64,000 nt of DNA from Candidatus Poribacteria bacterium (GTDB lineage: Bacteria; Poribacteria; WGA-4E; WGA-3G): assembly GCA_003635315.1 (NCBI GenBank), contig PYJD01000050.1, forward strand, positions 46,603 through 110,602, read 5' to 3'. A program made the translations under genes and the position numbers. Below, one piece after another: positions 48,141-57,145 of this stretch. The notes under the pieces are model-generated. The model saw only the letters and a program-made list of their open reading frames with translations, ran no database searches and was not told the origin of the DNA. Positions within the stretch are counted from its first letter, which is position 1. Each line of letters starts with the position of its first letter.

Positions 48141-50783
48141 TTAATTAGAATCCACTGCACTATAGTAAATCGCATTGAAGAGCAACTTAAAGGTCCCGTG
48201 GGACTGTCCTCGTTGTTGAGGTTTGAAACCAAAAAGAATCACACGACCCTCCCCTAATTCTACATCCATTAACGCCGATTTTTCCTGTATTCGTTTCTCA
48301 CCCTCTATCCAACCACTCATCAATGGATTAAACTCTGGATAGGTGGCAATTGGTTTGGCACCGCTTCGTGATCCTTCAAAAGCTGGACTGAATTTAAACA
48401 TGATTGCCATCTCTTTATCTAAACCATAACCAATCGGATGTTCGGTATCAATCCATACTCGTAATAGAGACCCGGGACAAAAGAACTCTGGTTCTCCGGA
48501 CTTCTTTGCCTGTTTTACGACATTAATAATACCTTTCTCTTCTAAGCCAAAATATTCTAACGGGAGTTGCGTGGCAGCATTCAAACATATCAGACTTCCA
48601 CCCTCTTCTACAAACCTGCGTAAATTAGCCAATCCTTCATTACCTATGCCACCAACATACTCAAGTGGTAACTTCCCTAATGGATGTCCATTCAGAATCC
48701 TTGATGCACCAATATCGGGAAGGATTATAGCATCATAACGTTCAGTCAAATTACCAGCACGTATTTCAGCATTCGTTAGACTCTTATAAGCAAACTTATG
48801 AGAATCCAGAACCCAACGTGTCCAACCTTCATCCATACTTGCTAACCACGGTTTATATAATCCAAGCCGTGGTGAAGAAATAGGAAAGAATGCTTTTTCA
48901 AGTGTATCCTCATCAATCGAATCATCTGCGTAAATCTGAATCCCATATGTTTCTGCAATGTCCTGTATTTCTTCATCTAATGTTGTTCCTGTTCCCATTT
49001 TTCTGATAAGAATCGTACCACGTGGAAAAGTCTTATCCCCACTTTCGATTTCTTTACTTGAAGTATAGAGTTTGAAACTATTATCTTCTATAACCCTTTC
49101 GAATAGATGGTTCAGAACTATAGCATCAACATTTGTCTGATTCTTAAAAAGAAATCTTGTCGCTTCAGGAATGGATTTTAAATTTCCTTCTACCATAGGA
49201 ATAGTGTCAACCAAGTCCAACTCGGCTTCAAAAGGATGCACAACGGTTACCGTTCTAACACCCATCTGTAGAGGGAGTGTCCATCCAGCCACATCATAAG
49301 GTCGTTCTGGTGATGATTCTGGTGAGGGACGCCGTTCTGGATAGTGTTGTACTTCAAGTAGATCTTTGGCATGTGCTCGGAAAGGTTGTGCCATCAACAC
49401 AACATAAGTCCCTTCCGGGTATTCCACGCCATCTGCAATGAAAATATCCCTTGACTGATGTATTTCCACACCACCCCGTTTTAAAATATCTAACATCTTT
49501 AACGTCGTGTGTATGTCTCTTTGTTGTTCTGGTATTAGAAATGCACGCGGTGGTTCATTCTGTCCCTTCTCAATAGCATCAAGTCCCATTCTATAGAAAT
49601 TACGCTTGAGCATCACCTTATTGTCAGCAGCAAAAGTGAGTATGGAATTTGCTGCTATCTTTTCATAATCTACAATGTTACGCAAACGCCACCATCCACC
49701 TGGCCAAGGTTCAGGAAAATTCGTGCGGAGCGTATATTTATCCAGTCCTCTTCGATACCCTCTTAAGGTTTCTCTGGGTTGAAAAATTGGGGTTGCTATC
49801 TCAACACGCGCCGCTTCCGTCAATATCCCAACCATATTATGACGGTATGGGACTGTCCGAAAACCACCATGCCACCAGGAATCATAAACTGCATTCGAAA
49901 GTACACCTGTAAAACCGTTATCCGTAAAGTCGTATGCCAACTGAGCACCGATTAACGAAAGTGTCCTCTGTAGAATGGGTGGAATGTTGGGATTCATCGG
50001 TTCAAAGTAAGGCGGAATCACGAATCGTGGTCCACGATAACTCATTTCATGAACATCGTATACTACCTCTGGAAACCACTCTTCATACAGAACACGAGTG
50101 AGTATCTGTGTTTCAACCTGTGTCAACATAAACCAATCTCGATTGTTGTCATGTCCTGTATATTTATGATATAACCACGGTAGTTCTGCCCCTTCATAAG
50201 GTGTGCGGACTGTTCGATTGTACCAATCCACTACGATGTCTAAACCATCAGGATTCGCGGATGGAACCAAAAGAATAATGACATTATCAAGTATTTTATT
50301 TATCTCTGGCGTATCTTGAGTAGCGAATTCATAGGCAAATTCCATCGACATCTGGGAGGATGCGATTTCAGTCGAGTGAAGGTTACAATTAATTAGAACA
50401 ACTGCTTTTCCATCTTGACAGATAGTATCCAGTTCAGGCACAATTCCATCTTTTGGATAAGCCAACTTACGTTGATTTTCCTTGTAAAAGTCTACTTTAT
50501 CCAAATTCTCTGGTGCTGAGATGAGTAGAAGTAAGAAATCCTTTCCATCCGTAGTCTTACCTAATTCCTGTACAACAATCCGATCAGAATTATCTGCTAA
50601 TTGCCGCAAATATCCTGATACTGTTTCCCAACCTGCTACCTTGTAATCACTTCCAACCTGATAACCTAACACCTCTTCAGGTGTCATTATCTGTGCCTGG
50701 GTATGTGAAATAGCAAATAATAGGAAACAGGATAATATCGCAATAAATGTGCGTTGAATACAATCCTGATGAATCAATCTCAT
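48141..50783 (-). CDS. Secreted M14-family zinc carboxypeptidase
   Basis: 880 residues. A signal peptide (FIAILSCFLLFAISHTQAQ) shows export. The M14 fold has the HxxE zinc motif (NLHSTEIASSQMS) and the second His in VVYDVHEM, separated by the family's SANPDGLD and DNNRDWFMLTQVE. The last ~300 residues form an extra domain with a class I glutamine-amidotransferase-like strand pattern (YDAIILPDIG, FVEEGGSLICLN), often found in large bacterial M14 proteins. It would trim peptides from the C-terminus in the periplasm or outside. It ends right at a TIR element. Confidence 0.85.
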   Translation of the reverse strand: MRLIHQDCIQRTFIAILSCFLLFAISHTQAQIMTPEEVLGYQVGSDYKVAGWETVSGYLRQLADNSDRIVVQELGKTTDGKDFLLLLISAPENLDKVDFYKENQRKLAYPKDGIVPELDTICQDGKAVVLINCNLHSTEIASSQMSMEFAYEFATQDTPEINKILDNVIILLVPSANPDGLDIVVDWYNRTVRTPYEGAELPWLYHKYTGHDNNRDWFMLTQVETQILTRVLYEEWFPEVVYDVHEMSYRGPRFVIPPYFEPMNPNIPPILQRTLSLIGAQLAYDFTDNGFTGVLSNAVYDSWWHGGFRTVPYRHNMVGILTEAARVEIATPIFQPRETLRGYRRGLDKYTLRTNFPEPWPGGWWRLRNIVDYEKIAANSILTFAADNKVMLKRNFYRMGLDAIEKGQNEPPRAFLIPEQQRDIHTTLKMLDILKRGGVEIHQSRDIFIADGVEYPEGTYVVLMAQPFRAHAKDLLEVQHYPERRPSPESSPERPYDVAGWTLPLQMGVRTVTVVHPFEAELDLVDTIPMVEGNLKSIPEATRFLFKNQTNVDAIVLNHLFERVIEDNSFKLYTSSKEIESGDKTFPRGTILIRKMGTGTTLDEEIQDIAETYGIQIYADDSIDEDTLEKAFFPISSPRLGLYKPWLASMDEGWTRWVLDSHKFAYKSLTNAEIRAGNLTERYDAIILPDIGASRILNGHPLGKLPLEYVGGIGNEGLANLRRFVEEGGSLICLNAATQLPLEYFGLEEKGIINVVKQAKKSGEPEFFCPGSLLRVWIDTEHPIGYGLDKEMAIMFKFSPAFEGSRSGAKPIATYPEFNPLMSGWIEGEKRIQEKSALMDVELGEGRVILFGFKPQQRGQSHGTFKLLFNAIYYSAVDSN

Positions 50784-50846
50784 GTTTTCTTATCTTATTA
50801 TTCTTATGTAACTGTCTGACCCGCTACAGCAATATAACTTACTATC

Positions 50847-51782
50847 CTATTCTCCTTCATCCTTGAAGGGTATTATTTGTATAGTTGTAACGGGATTAGC
50901 TGATGGTTTATAATTTCCATCAGGTGCTTTTGTAGGAAACTTATACTTCGGATCTGTCAGAAGTTCATATACTGAATTATCTACAGTTTTAACTTTCTCT
51001 CTTGTATTCAGTTCCCATTCAACTTCAAGTGCCTCATCCCTACCGGGAAAGTCTTGTGTACCCAAAATCGATGTTAATGCCCAATAGATGTATTCTGTCA
51101 TCATGCATCCATAATCGCATGTCTCATCAGTATAGTGAAACCAAGATTCTATCGGATAACCACTTTTTGGTCCATCTTTTGGAACATTCTCAAAATATCC
51201 ACCACGAGCAGTATCCAAACACTTTGATAACAAAGATCCACGTCTTAGACCAAATACATTTGGATAAGCATTTGCATAACCATGATGTGTAATGGGATGC
51301 AAGATTTCCTCTAAGGCACCATCGTAATAATCACCATCAGGAGCATTGATTTTTCCATCAATTATAAAATCTGGTTTTGTCTCTTCGCCATAAAGGTCTT
51401 GACCATAATGAAATCCTGCCTCCTCCACAACATGCAGATCCAATCTATCCATCTCCGATTCTGTACCCGGCATTATGATAAAGACATCTCGACTTATCAA
51501 ATGACTTAGAACTAATGTGTTATCAGGGATACCATCCTCGTCGTTATCTATATATTGTGCCAATATTCCGGCGGCATGGGAGAGTTTGTTTTCAGGAGTA
51601 TTAGGAGTTGCAAAAATGTGAATACCAAAAACGTTAACATATCTATCACAACCGATCTGTTTGAATACAGATAATTTGTTTGGAATTTCAACAATTTCTA
51701 TTTTCGGAGTTACTTCAACATTACCTATCATAATATCATCAACAACCTGGAACGAGGCAATAGCAAATAAAACAAATACCAT
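50847..51782 (-). CDS. Exported protein with an EExxH...H motif; start codon supplied by a mobile-element end
   Basis: About 311 residues from ATG 51782. Family not recognised. The sequence after the N-terminal hydrophobic stretch (FVLFAIASF) has YVNVFGIHIFAT, an EF-hand-like acidic segment IDNDEDGIPDN, and the possible metal site EEILHPITHHGY, which suggests a metallopeptidase-like role. The frame extends back to 51869, but that N-terminal extension lies entirely inside the TIR element at 51777-51921 and is not credible. The ATG used (51780-51782) is itself part of the inverted repeat, so the element has replaced the original 5' end, probably truncating the signal peptide. Confidence 0.6.
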   Translation of the reverse strand: MVFVLFAIASFQVVDDIMIGNVEVTPKIEIVEIPNKLSVFKQIGCDRYVNVFGIHIFATPNTPENKLSHAAGILAQYIDNDEDGIPDNTLVLSHLISRDVFIIMPGTESEMDRLDLHVVEEAGFHYGQDLYGEETKPDFIIDGKINAPDGDYYDGALEEILHPITHHGYANAYPNVFGLRRGSLLSKCLDTARGGYFENVPKDGPKSGYPIESWFHYTDETCDYGCMMTEYIYWALTSILGTQDFPGRDEALEVEWELNTREKVKTVDNSVYELLTDPKYKFPTKAPDGNYKPSANPVTTIQIIPFKDEGE

Positions 51783-51921
51783 TTCTAATTGACAAATTGT
51801 CATAACATATTGTAGGTCGGGTTGAGGAACGAAACCCGACATGACACAATTAAAAGTCGGATATCGCAAGCGCTTCTACCCGACCAACGAAATAATGTTA
51901 TATTTTCATATAGAAATGGTA
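51777..51921. mobile_element. 145-bp TIR element with a GTCGGGTT hairpin
   Basis: Ends TACCATTTCT (51777-51786) and AGAAATGGTA (51912-51921) are perfect inverted copies. Inside is GTAGGTCGGGTTGAGGAACG followed by AAACCCGAC: an 8-bp GTCGGGTT/AACCCGAC stem. It supplies the current start codon of the neighbouring minus-strand gene. Confidence 0.8.
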
Positions 51922-52030
51922 TAACATAACGCCAACAATCATTACATCCATTCCACAAATCAGTACACATCCGGTACGAACTGTTATTTCTGTTTGAAAA
52001 AATATTTACATTGGAATTGGCAAGTCAGGA

Positions 52031-53044
52031 TTAATTTGATCCTGGGGGTTCCACCTCATCCAGCAGACGCGTGATAATGTCCAAACTGGTTATACCATCC
52101 GCCTCTGCATTAAAGTTGGTGAGGATTCTATGACGAAGGACAGGTTTTGCCACAGCTTTTATATCCTCATAGCTAACATGATAACGTCCATGCATGATTG
52201 CCCGCGCCTTAGCACCCAACACGAGATATTGAGATGCTCTCGGTCCTGCCCCCCAATCAACCCAGTCTTTTATAAAATCTGGAGCATCATCATTTGTTGG
52301 ACGGGTATTCAAACTCAGTTCAACTGCGTAATCAACCATCGCTTCAGCTATTGGAACTTTCCGAACAATCTGTTGTAACTGTAATACTTCATCTCCAGTA
52401 AGTACAGGTTCAATCTCAGGATCATAAGCAGAGGTGGTTGTCAGAACAATCTCTTTCTCTTCTGATTTTTCCGGATAATCTATATAGATATTAAACATAA
52501 ATCTATCAAGTTGTGCTTCTGGGAGGGGATACGTTCCTTCTTGTTCGATTGGATTCTGTGTAGCTAAAACAAAGAAAGGGAGTTCTAAGGCATAGGTATT
52601 TCCACCGGCAGTTACTTTATATTCCTGCATAGCTTGTAGTAAAGCTGCTTGTGTCTTTGGAGGTGTTCGGTTAATTTCATCAGCAAGAACAATATTTGCA
52701 AATACAGGTCCTTTAATAAAACGAAAAGCACGTTTACCCGTATTCATCTCCTCTTCAATTATATCAGTCCCAATAATATCTGATGGCATTAGGTCTGGAG
52801 TGAATTGAATACGATTGTATGGAAGTTCAAGTATTTGAGCAAAAGTACTTATGAGTAGTGTCTTGGCTAACCCCGGTACACCGACAAGTAAACAATGACC
52901 TTGAGAAAAAAGTGCGATAAGTAGTTGATCGACTACTTCGGTTTGACCAATGATCTGTTTCTTTAATTCGGTAATGATTCTTTCGCGTGCATCTCGTAAA
53001 AATTCTGCTGCTGCCAAATCAGTATCGAATTGAGTATTTTCCAT
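52031..53044 (-). CDS. MoxR-family AAA ATPase
   Basis: 337 residues. Walker A GVPGLAKT, Walker [20 protein letters not shown], and the MoxR-typical [25 protein letters not shown] segment (sensor 1 and helix 2 region) are all present. Members act as chaperone-like ATPases, often with VWA-domain proteins, which are not seen here. AAGGA lies seven bases before the ATG. It follows the sugar kinase gene by 92 bp on the same strand. Confidence 0.9.
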   Translation of the reverse strand: MENTQFDTDLAAAEFLRDARERIITELKKQIIGQTEVVDQLLIALFSQGHCLLVGVPGLAKTLLISTFAQILELPYNRIQFTPDLMPSDIIGTDIIEEEMNTGKRAFRFIKGPVFANIVLADEINRTPPKTQAALLQAMQEYKVTAGGNTYALELPFFVLATQNPIEQEGTYPLPEAQLDRFMFNIYIDYPEKSEEKEIVLTTTSAYDPEIEPVLTGDEVLQLQQIVRKVPIAEAMVDYAVELSLNTRPTNDDAPDFIKDWVDWGAGPRASQYLVLGAKARAIMHGRYHVSYEDIKAVAKPVLRHRILTNFNAEADGITSLDIITRLLDEVEPPGSN

Positions 53045-53136
53045 GAAGTTTCCTTCCGAGTGTTTTAGAAATAATTGAATAAAAAGAAGAAATTATTTGT
53101 CGTATTGATATGACCGATTACATATATGTATGTTAT

Positions 53137-54189
53137 CTAATCAGCTTTCCAGATTTGAAGTCCATCAAAATCAAAATTGAAGTCTATGACTCTTGTACCC
53201 GCATCTTCAAGTTTTTGCCGGACACTATGTTCACGAGTAGGATGGCAATAAAAAAGGAGACACCCACCACCACCTGCACCACATGCTTTACCACCAATTG
53301 CTCCATTTTCATTAGCAACTTTAAATAATTTCTCAATCCGATCATTTGTTACAGATGGATGTAGTTTCTTCTGATTCTCCCAGTTTTCAGTCAGGAGTTC
53401 ACCAAATTCGGCTAAACGTCCACGCATAAGGGCATTTTTTGTGAACTCAGCAATCTCTTTTAATTTGTCTAAAGCATTTCTCACACCCGGCTCTTCACTT
53501 TGATATGCTTGCGTGACATTCTGATGGATATTTCCTGATAATCGTGATTGACCGGTATAGCATAATACTAAGTTTTTCTCTAATTCATATCGGATGTCTG
53601 CAGGTAAAGTTAGAGTGGATGTCTTTACTTCTTCATCTTGAAATTCCATGAAACTAATCCCACCTATCGCGCTGGCATAATGATCCTGTTTTCCACCCAG
53701 AATACCGAGTTCATGCCGTTCAATACTACTCGCGAGTTCCGCATATTGATACGGAACATAGGTCACATCCTTAATTGCTCCAAGTACACCAATCAAGGTA
53801 ACTCCCATTGCAGCAGATGTTCCCAGACCGCTTCCTGGAGGAGCATTTGATTGTGTTATTAGATCAAACCCACCAAACTGTATTGACATTTGTCGGACTG
53901 CTGCTTTTATCAGATCAATGTTACCGTCATATTCAAGCTGTCGTACGTCCTCTGCTTCGACAAATGTATCGAAATCTGCTGAATAGATCCGTATACTCTT
54001 ATCTATGACCCGTTGGAGTTCAACTGAATCTGGAAATTCGGTACCCCCTTCAAAAGCCAGTGTGGCATAAGCATATCGATTGATTGCTCCATTCACAACT
54101 AAACCCTTGGATTCTTCAGTAAATAGGGCAACATCAGTCCAACCACCAGCAAAATCAATACGTACTGGTGCCCTCGTTCTAATCAACAT
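53137..54189 (-). CDS. GHMP-family sugar kinase (heptose-7-phosphate kinase-like)
   Basis: 350 residues from ATG 54189, chosen because AGGAG lies seven bases upstream and MLIRTRAPVRIDFAGGWTD is the family's start; an ATG eight codons earlier has no such site. Motif 1 is RAPVRIDFAGG, motif 2 the ATP loop PPGSGLGTSAAMG, and motif 3 the C-terminal GGKACGAGGGGCLLF. It is most like D-glycero-D-manno-heptose-7-phosphate kinase and related fucose or glucose kinases, which make sugar phosphates for the cell surface. The exact sugar is unsure. Confidence 0.8.
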   Translation of the reverse strand: MLIRTRAPVRIDFAGGWTDVALFTEESKGLVVNGAINRYAYATLAFEGGTEFPDSVELQRVIDKSIRIYSADFDTFVEAEDVRQLEYDGNIDLIKAAVRQMSIQFGGFDLITQSNAPPGSGLGTSAAMGVTLIGVLGAIKDVTYVPYQYAELASSIERHELGILGGKQDHYASAIGGISFMEFQDEEVKTSTLTLPADIRYELEKNLVLCYTGQSRLSGNIHQNVTQAYQSEEPGVRNALDKLKEIAEFTKNALMRGRLAEFGELLTENWENQKKLHPSVTNDRIEKLFKVANENGAIGGKACGAGGGGCLLFYCHPTREHSVRQKLEDAGTRVIDFNFDFDGLQIWKAD

Positions 54190-54574
54190 GAAAAAACTCC
54201 TGAAACCGTACATTCCAACATGAAATCATCCTACTTGTTCCACATATAATCATAAAAGCAAGCAGGATATATACCCTCTATAATAGCACAGAGAATGACT
54301 TATTACAATGAAATTCGGAGTACATCCTAATGATCATCGGGGAGTTAATCTGTAGGTAAAACAACTAACTTTTCGGTACGGGGTGGGAAAAATCAAAGCA
54401 ATTTTCGAAGGGAATATTTCATATATAGAATGAAATATTATATCTCAATACTGTATTGTTGAATTAGTCAATTTAGGTGAAAAACCAATTGCATTTTAAA
54501 TAAAAAAGCCGAAGTAGGCATCAAATCAGGGATAAAATGCCATACCACGACTTTTCTACAAGCAAGGCAAACTC
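54190..54574. other. 385-bp gap
   Basis: Apart from the weak terminator of the HU gene at its right part (54502-54522), I see no gene and no repeat here. The left part presumably holds the sugar kinase promoter. Confidence 0.5.
54502..54522 (-). terminator. Possible terminator of the HU gene
   Basis: On the minus strand a short GCC/GGC hairpin with a UACUUC loop is followed by TTTTTTATTT. The stem is weak, but the position 50 nt after the stop and the T run fit. Confidence 0.4.
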
Positions 54575-54859
54575 TTAGGAGACAGCGTCTTTAAGTTTTT
54601 TACCGGCTTTAAATGCGGGGACCTTTTTCTTAGGGATTTTAAGGGCTGCGCCTGTTTGAGGGTTACGTCCTTCACGAGCAGCACGAGTTCTGACTTCAAA
54701 AGTTCCAAAGCCGATAAGACCAATTGAATCACCTTTTTTCAAGGCATCCTGCACTGTAGAGGTGAACGCTTCAACAGCAGCACCAGCATCTTTTTTACTC
54801 AAGCCAGTTTTGTCAACAACGCTGTTGATAATGTCATCCTTCATCAATTTCTTAGCCAT
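54575..54859 (-). CDS. HU-family DNA-binding protein
   Basis: 94 residues, standard HU length. [32 protein letters not shown] is the helical dimer core, and [21 protein letters not shown] is the classical HU/IHF signature with the DNA-intercalating arm (NPQTG in place of NP-T-G). The protein bends and packages DNA. AAGGAAG precedes the ATG. Monocistronic. Confidence 0.95.
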   Translation of the reverse strand: MAKKLMKDDIINSVVDKTGLSKKDAGAAVEAFTSTVQDALKKGDSIGLIGFGTFEVRTRAAREGRNPQTGAALKIPKKKVPAFKAGKKLKDAVS

Positions 54860-55240
54860 GATTAAACTTCCTTTTATTATTAAGTTTTTCAGTCAAAACA
54901 TCCAAAAGGAACATGAGAACCTATTTGTAAGTAAATACTGTGACTGAAATATAAATTCGATGAAACCTTACTACTATGGATTAATTTACTATATACATTA
55001 ATTCAAGTAAAATAACATAATGTGGTCCCGTCTGTTATTCAGAATTTCGCCGCTGTCAAGGTGCGACTAAATTCTGAGAGCATTCAACACACAGGCAACC
55101 TCGCAAAGCGCTGTATTACCGTATGTTTCCTATATATACGTTTCATTAAATCAATCGGTTACTGAATTCATATAGTTTTTCTTCAAAGAAACCCTATATT
55201 AGTAAGGATTCACACCCATATTTTTTAGAAATCAGTTGAT

Positions 55241-55380
55241 ATATGGTAGAATATACAATTTATTCTACATACTGACTTGTAGGAGGGAATTCCGATTCCC
55301 GATTACCAAAGGGTGTGATCGCGATTCGGAGATCGCTCCTACAAGTAATGTGTGTAATTATGTCAATATTTCACCATAAT
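55241..55380. mobile_element. 140-bp TIR element with GGGAAT and GCGAT hairpins
   Basis: Ends ATATGGTAGAATAT (left) and the inverted form of TTATGGTGAAATAT (right) match at 11 of 13 bases. Inside are TGTAGGAGGGAATTCCGATTCCC and the reversed GCGATTCGGAGATCGC CTCCTACA unit. A larger relative in the opposite orientation is at 56646-56923. Confidence 0.65.
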
Positions 55381-55394
55381 AGGCTTTATTGCAT

Positions 55395-55834
55395 TACTAT
55401 AGTTTGGACAGTTTTAAGAATTAAACAAAGACTTGAAAGTCCATTCTTGATGTTTAGACACATCCCACACTGCTGGTGCTTGGGATTTATTGTAATACCA
55501 TTTCTATTTGATTATATGCCATTATATGACACTCGCCTCTGTAGGAGGGAACTCCGATTCCCGATCTTCTTTACAACGGTTAATGGAAAAACGATTATTA
55601 GAAATGGTATTAGATACATTCACCAGACTGTGGTTTAATGAGAACTTATTAATTGATGAATTAAACCACAACCTGAAACTTGCACAAAACTATTACTAAT
55701 GACCAAATCGGTAGCACCAGCGGTGCGGAAGGTGTGTAGAAACGTAAATGCCACAAGTAAACGAGCACCAGCGGTGCGAAAGGTGTATGTATACAGTTGT
55801 TAATGAAATTACGAAAATTGTCCAAACTATAGTA
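55395..55834. mobile_element. 440-bp element with 21-bp TIRs, host of a nested element
   Basis: The left end begins TACTATAGTTTGGACA (55395) and the right end is its inverse, TGTCCAAACTATAGTA (to 55834); 20 of 21 bases match. TA at the very end could be the target duplication of an IS630/mariner-type element. Inside lie the family-1 element 55493-55612 and two AGCACCAGCGGTGCG hairpins. No transposase remains, so it is non-autonomous. Confidence 0.75.
55493..55612. mobile_element. 120-bp TIR element nested in the 440-bp element
   Basis: Ends TAATACCATTTCT (55493-55505) and AGAAATGGTATTA (55600-55612) are perfect 13-bp inverted copies. It carries the TGTAGGAGGGAACTCCGATTCCC hairpin. It lies wholly inside 55395-55834, so it inserted later. 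Confidence 0.8.
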
Positions 55835-55857
55835 CATATACTCATTTATGAATATAT

Positions 55858-56634
55858 TTAAGAATCATTCCTATCGTTACGGTAGATCGTGACATTTATA
55901 AAGGTGTCAAGCAACGAAAAATTGGGTTCAGCATTCCCATTCTTCGATAACAACCTTCTTGCAATTGGGATACCCATTCCAAACCGTTGCACAAAACCCA
56001 AAGTACGCATGGCTTCTGCTAAATTTGGATTACGATAATCAGTTGCCCCTGGATCACCAAAATTATCTTTTGTCACTCCACCGAACACCCCTCCTGGACT
56101 TAGAATCTCAATTCTATTGTTGAACCAATTTACGCGAACAGGCGCGTGTGTACCTTCATATGTTCTGTGCATTATAGCATTACGGGTTATCTGCTGGAGT
56201 GCTTCTAAAGGATAATCAGCTGTTCGCTTTTCAATCGGTCCAGAAGTGATATCAACCGCAACTCGGTTATGTCCCATCAGTTTCTCATCTAATCGACGAA
56301 TCTGGTCTGAAATTGCCCCCCGTATTTCCTCACTGTCAAAGATCTCATCTGTTAGTTCATTTCCATCAATTCTTAGAAATTGGATATATGCTCCGTGGAG
56401 AAAATCTTGTGGACGCTTACCAATTGTCAGAATTCCAAGAACTGTAGGTATAGGTTCATCCACGGATGCTATCATCTTCGTTGCTGCTAATTGCTCATTT
56501 ACAGTCCTTTCATTCTGTTCTAAAATTTCTTGAGAAACAGCCTGAGGAAGATATTCGTAAATAAATAATGCTAAATTTAGATCGGATATGTTAGAAGATG
56601 GAATCGGACATAAGTCAAAATGTTGCATTTTCAT
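55858..56634 (-). CDS. ATP-binding regulator with RecG-like HATPase_c_4 domain, apparently N-terminally truncated
   Basis: 258 residues. The C-terminal region (QQITRNAIMHRTYEGTHAPVRV, IEILSPGGVFGGVT, FVQRFGMGIPIARRLL) is the HATPase_c_4 type of Schlafen/AlbA_2-linked regulators, which are usually 400-480 residues. The usual N-terminal AlbA_2 domain is missing: the frame opens only 12 bases from the end of the repeat element at 56646. It is therefore probably a remnant, or a short form expressed from the promoter at 56972. The function of such proteins is mostly unknown; some regulate transcription or act in defence. Confidence 0.65.
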   Translation of the reverse strand: MKMQHFDLCPIPSSNISDLNLALFIYEYLPQAVSQEILEQNERTVNEQLAATKMIASVDEPIPTVLGILTIGKRPQDFLHGAYIQFLRIDGNELTDEIFDSEEIRGAISDQIRRLDEKLMGHNRVAVDITSGPIEKRTADYPLEALQQITRNAIMHRTYEGTHAPVRVNWFNNRIEILSPGGVFGGVTKDNFGDPGATDYRNPNLAEAMRTLGFVQRFGMGIPIARRLLSKNGNAEPNFSLLDTFINVTIYRNDRNDS

Positions 56635-56645
56635 TCCAATTAATA

Positions 56646-56923
56646 TTATGGTGAAATATTGACATAATTATACACATTACTTGTAGGCGGGGAATGCCCA
56701 ATAAGGCATTCATACCGTTGATGCGATCTCCGAATCGCGATCACACCCTTTATACACATTACTTGTAGGAGCGATCTCCGAATCGCGATCACACCCTTTA
56801 TACACATTACCTGTAGGAGCGATCTCCGAATCGCGATCACACCCTTTGATAGTCGGGAAATGGAATTTCCTCCTACAAGTCAGTATGTAGAAAAAATTGT
56901 ATACTCTACCATACTACAATTTT
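56646..56923. mobile_element. 278-bp TIR element with three GCGATCTCCGA units
   Basis: Ends TTATGGTGAAATATTG (left) and the inverse of TATGGTAGAGTATAC (right) pair imperfectly, as in the element at 55241-55380. The interior has three TACACATTAC[TC]TGTAGG units, the last two 48 bp apart (56753, 56801), each with the GCGAT/ATCGC hairpin; the first unit differs. Confidence 0.65.
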
Positions 56924-56971
56924 TATGTGGATATACAGAATTCCTCAAGAACACTTACTACAAACATGACA

Positions 56972-57000
56972 AGTATACTTTTTGAAAAAACTTCTGTCAA
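56972..57000 (-). promoter_or_regulatory. Sigma-70 promoter upstream of the truncated regulator
   Basis: On the minus strand TTGACA (56995-57000), 17 bp, TATACT (56972-56977). It points through the repeat element at 56646-56923 towards the gene starting at 56634. Apart from this promoter and the element, the stretch 56635-57145 shows nothing else. Confidence 0.6.
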
Positions 57001-57145
57001 TACTAACCATATCCCCAACAAAGACATTCAATTATTGAATATAACTACACGCTGATACATGTTTCTTTGTAAATACAATCTCCGAATCACGAATAATAAT
57101 ACCAATGGTTGGTAATCGAAGTTCTCTCCTAAAAATGTATCACAA

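Larger units (their letters stand above)
54860..55857. other. 1-kb intergenic region packed with repeat elements
   Basis: No gene supported. It holds the TIR element 55241-55380 and the nested pair 55395-55834/55493-55612, listed separately. The part 54860-55240 is AT-rich DNA with the HU promoter region at its left; nothing else seen. Confidence 0.65.

Noticed and set aside
48035-48232. 65-codon minus frame at the end of the M14 gene
   Set aside because: Overlaps the M14 coding end and a TIR element in another frame.
56646-56840. 64-codon open frame on the minus strand
   Set aside because: Made of the 48-bp repeat units of the element at 56646-56923.
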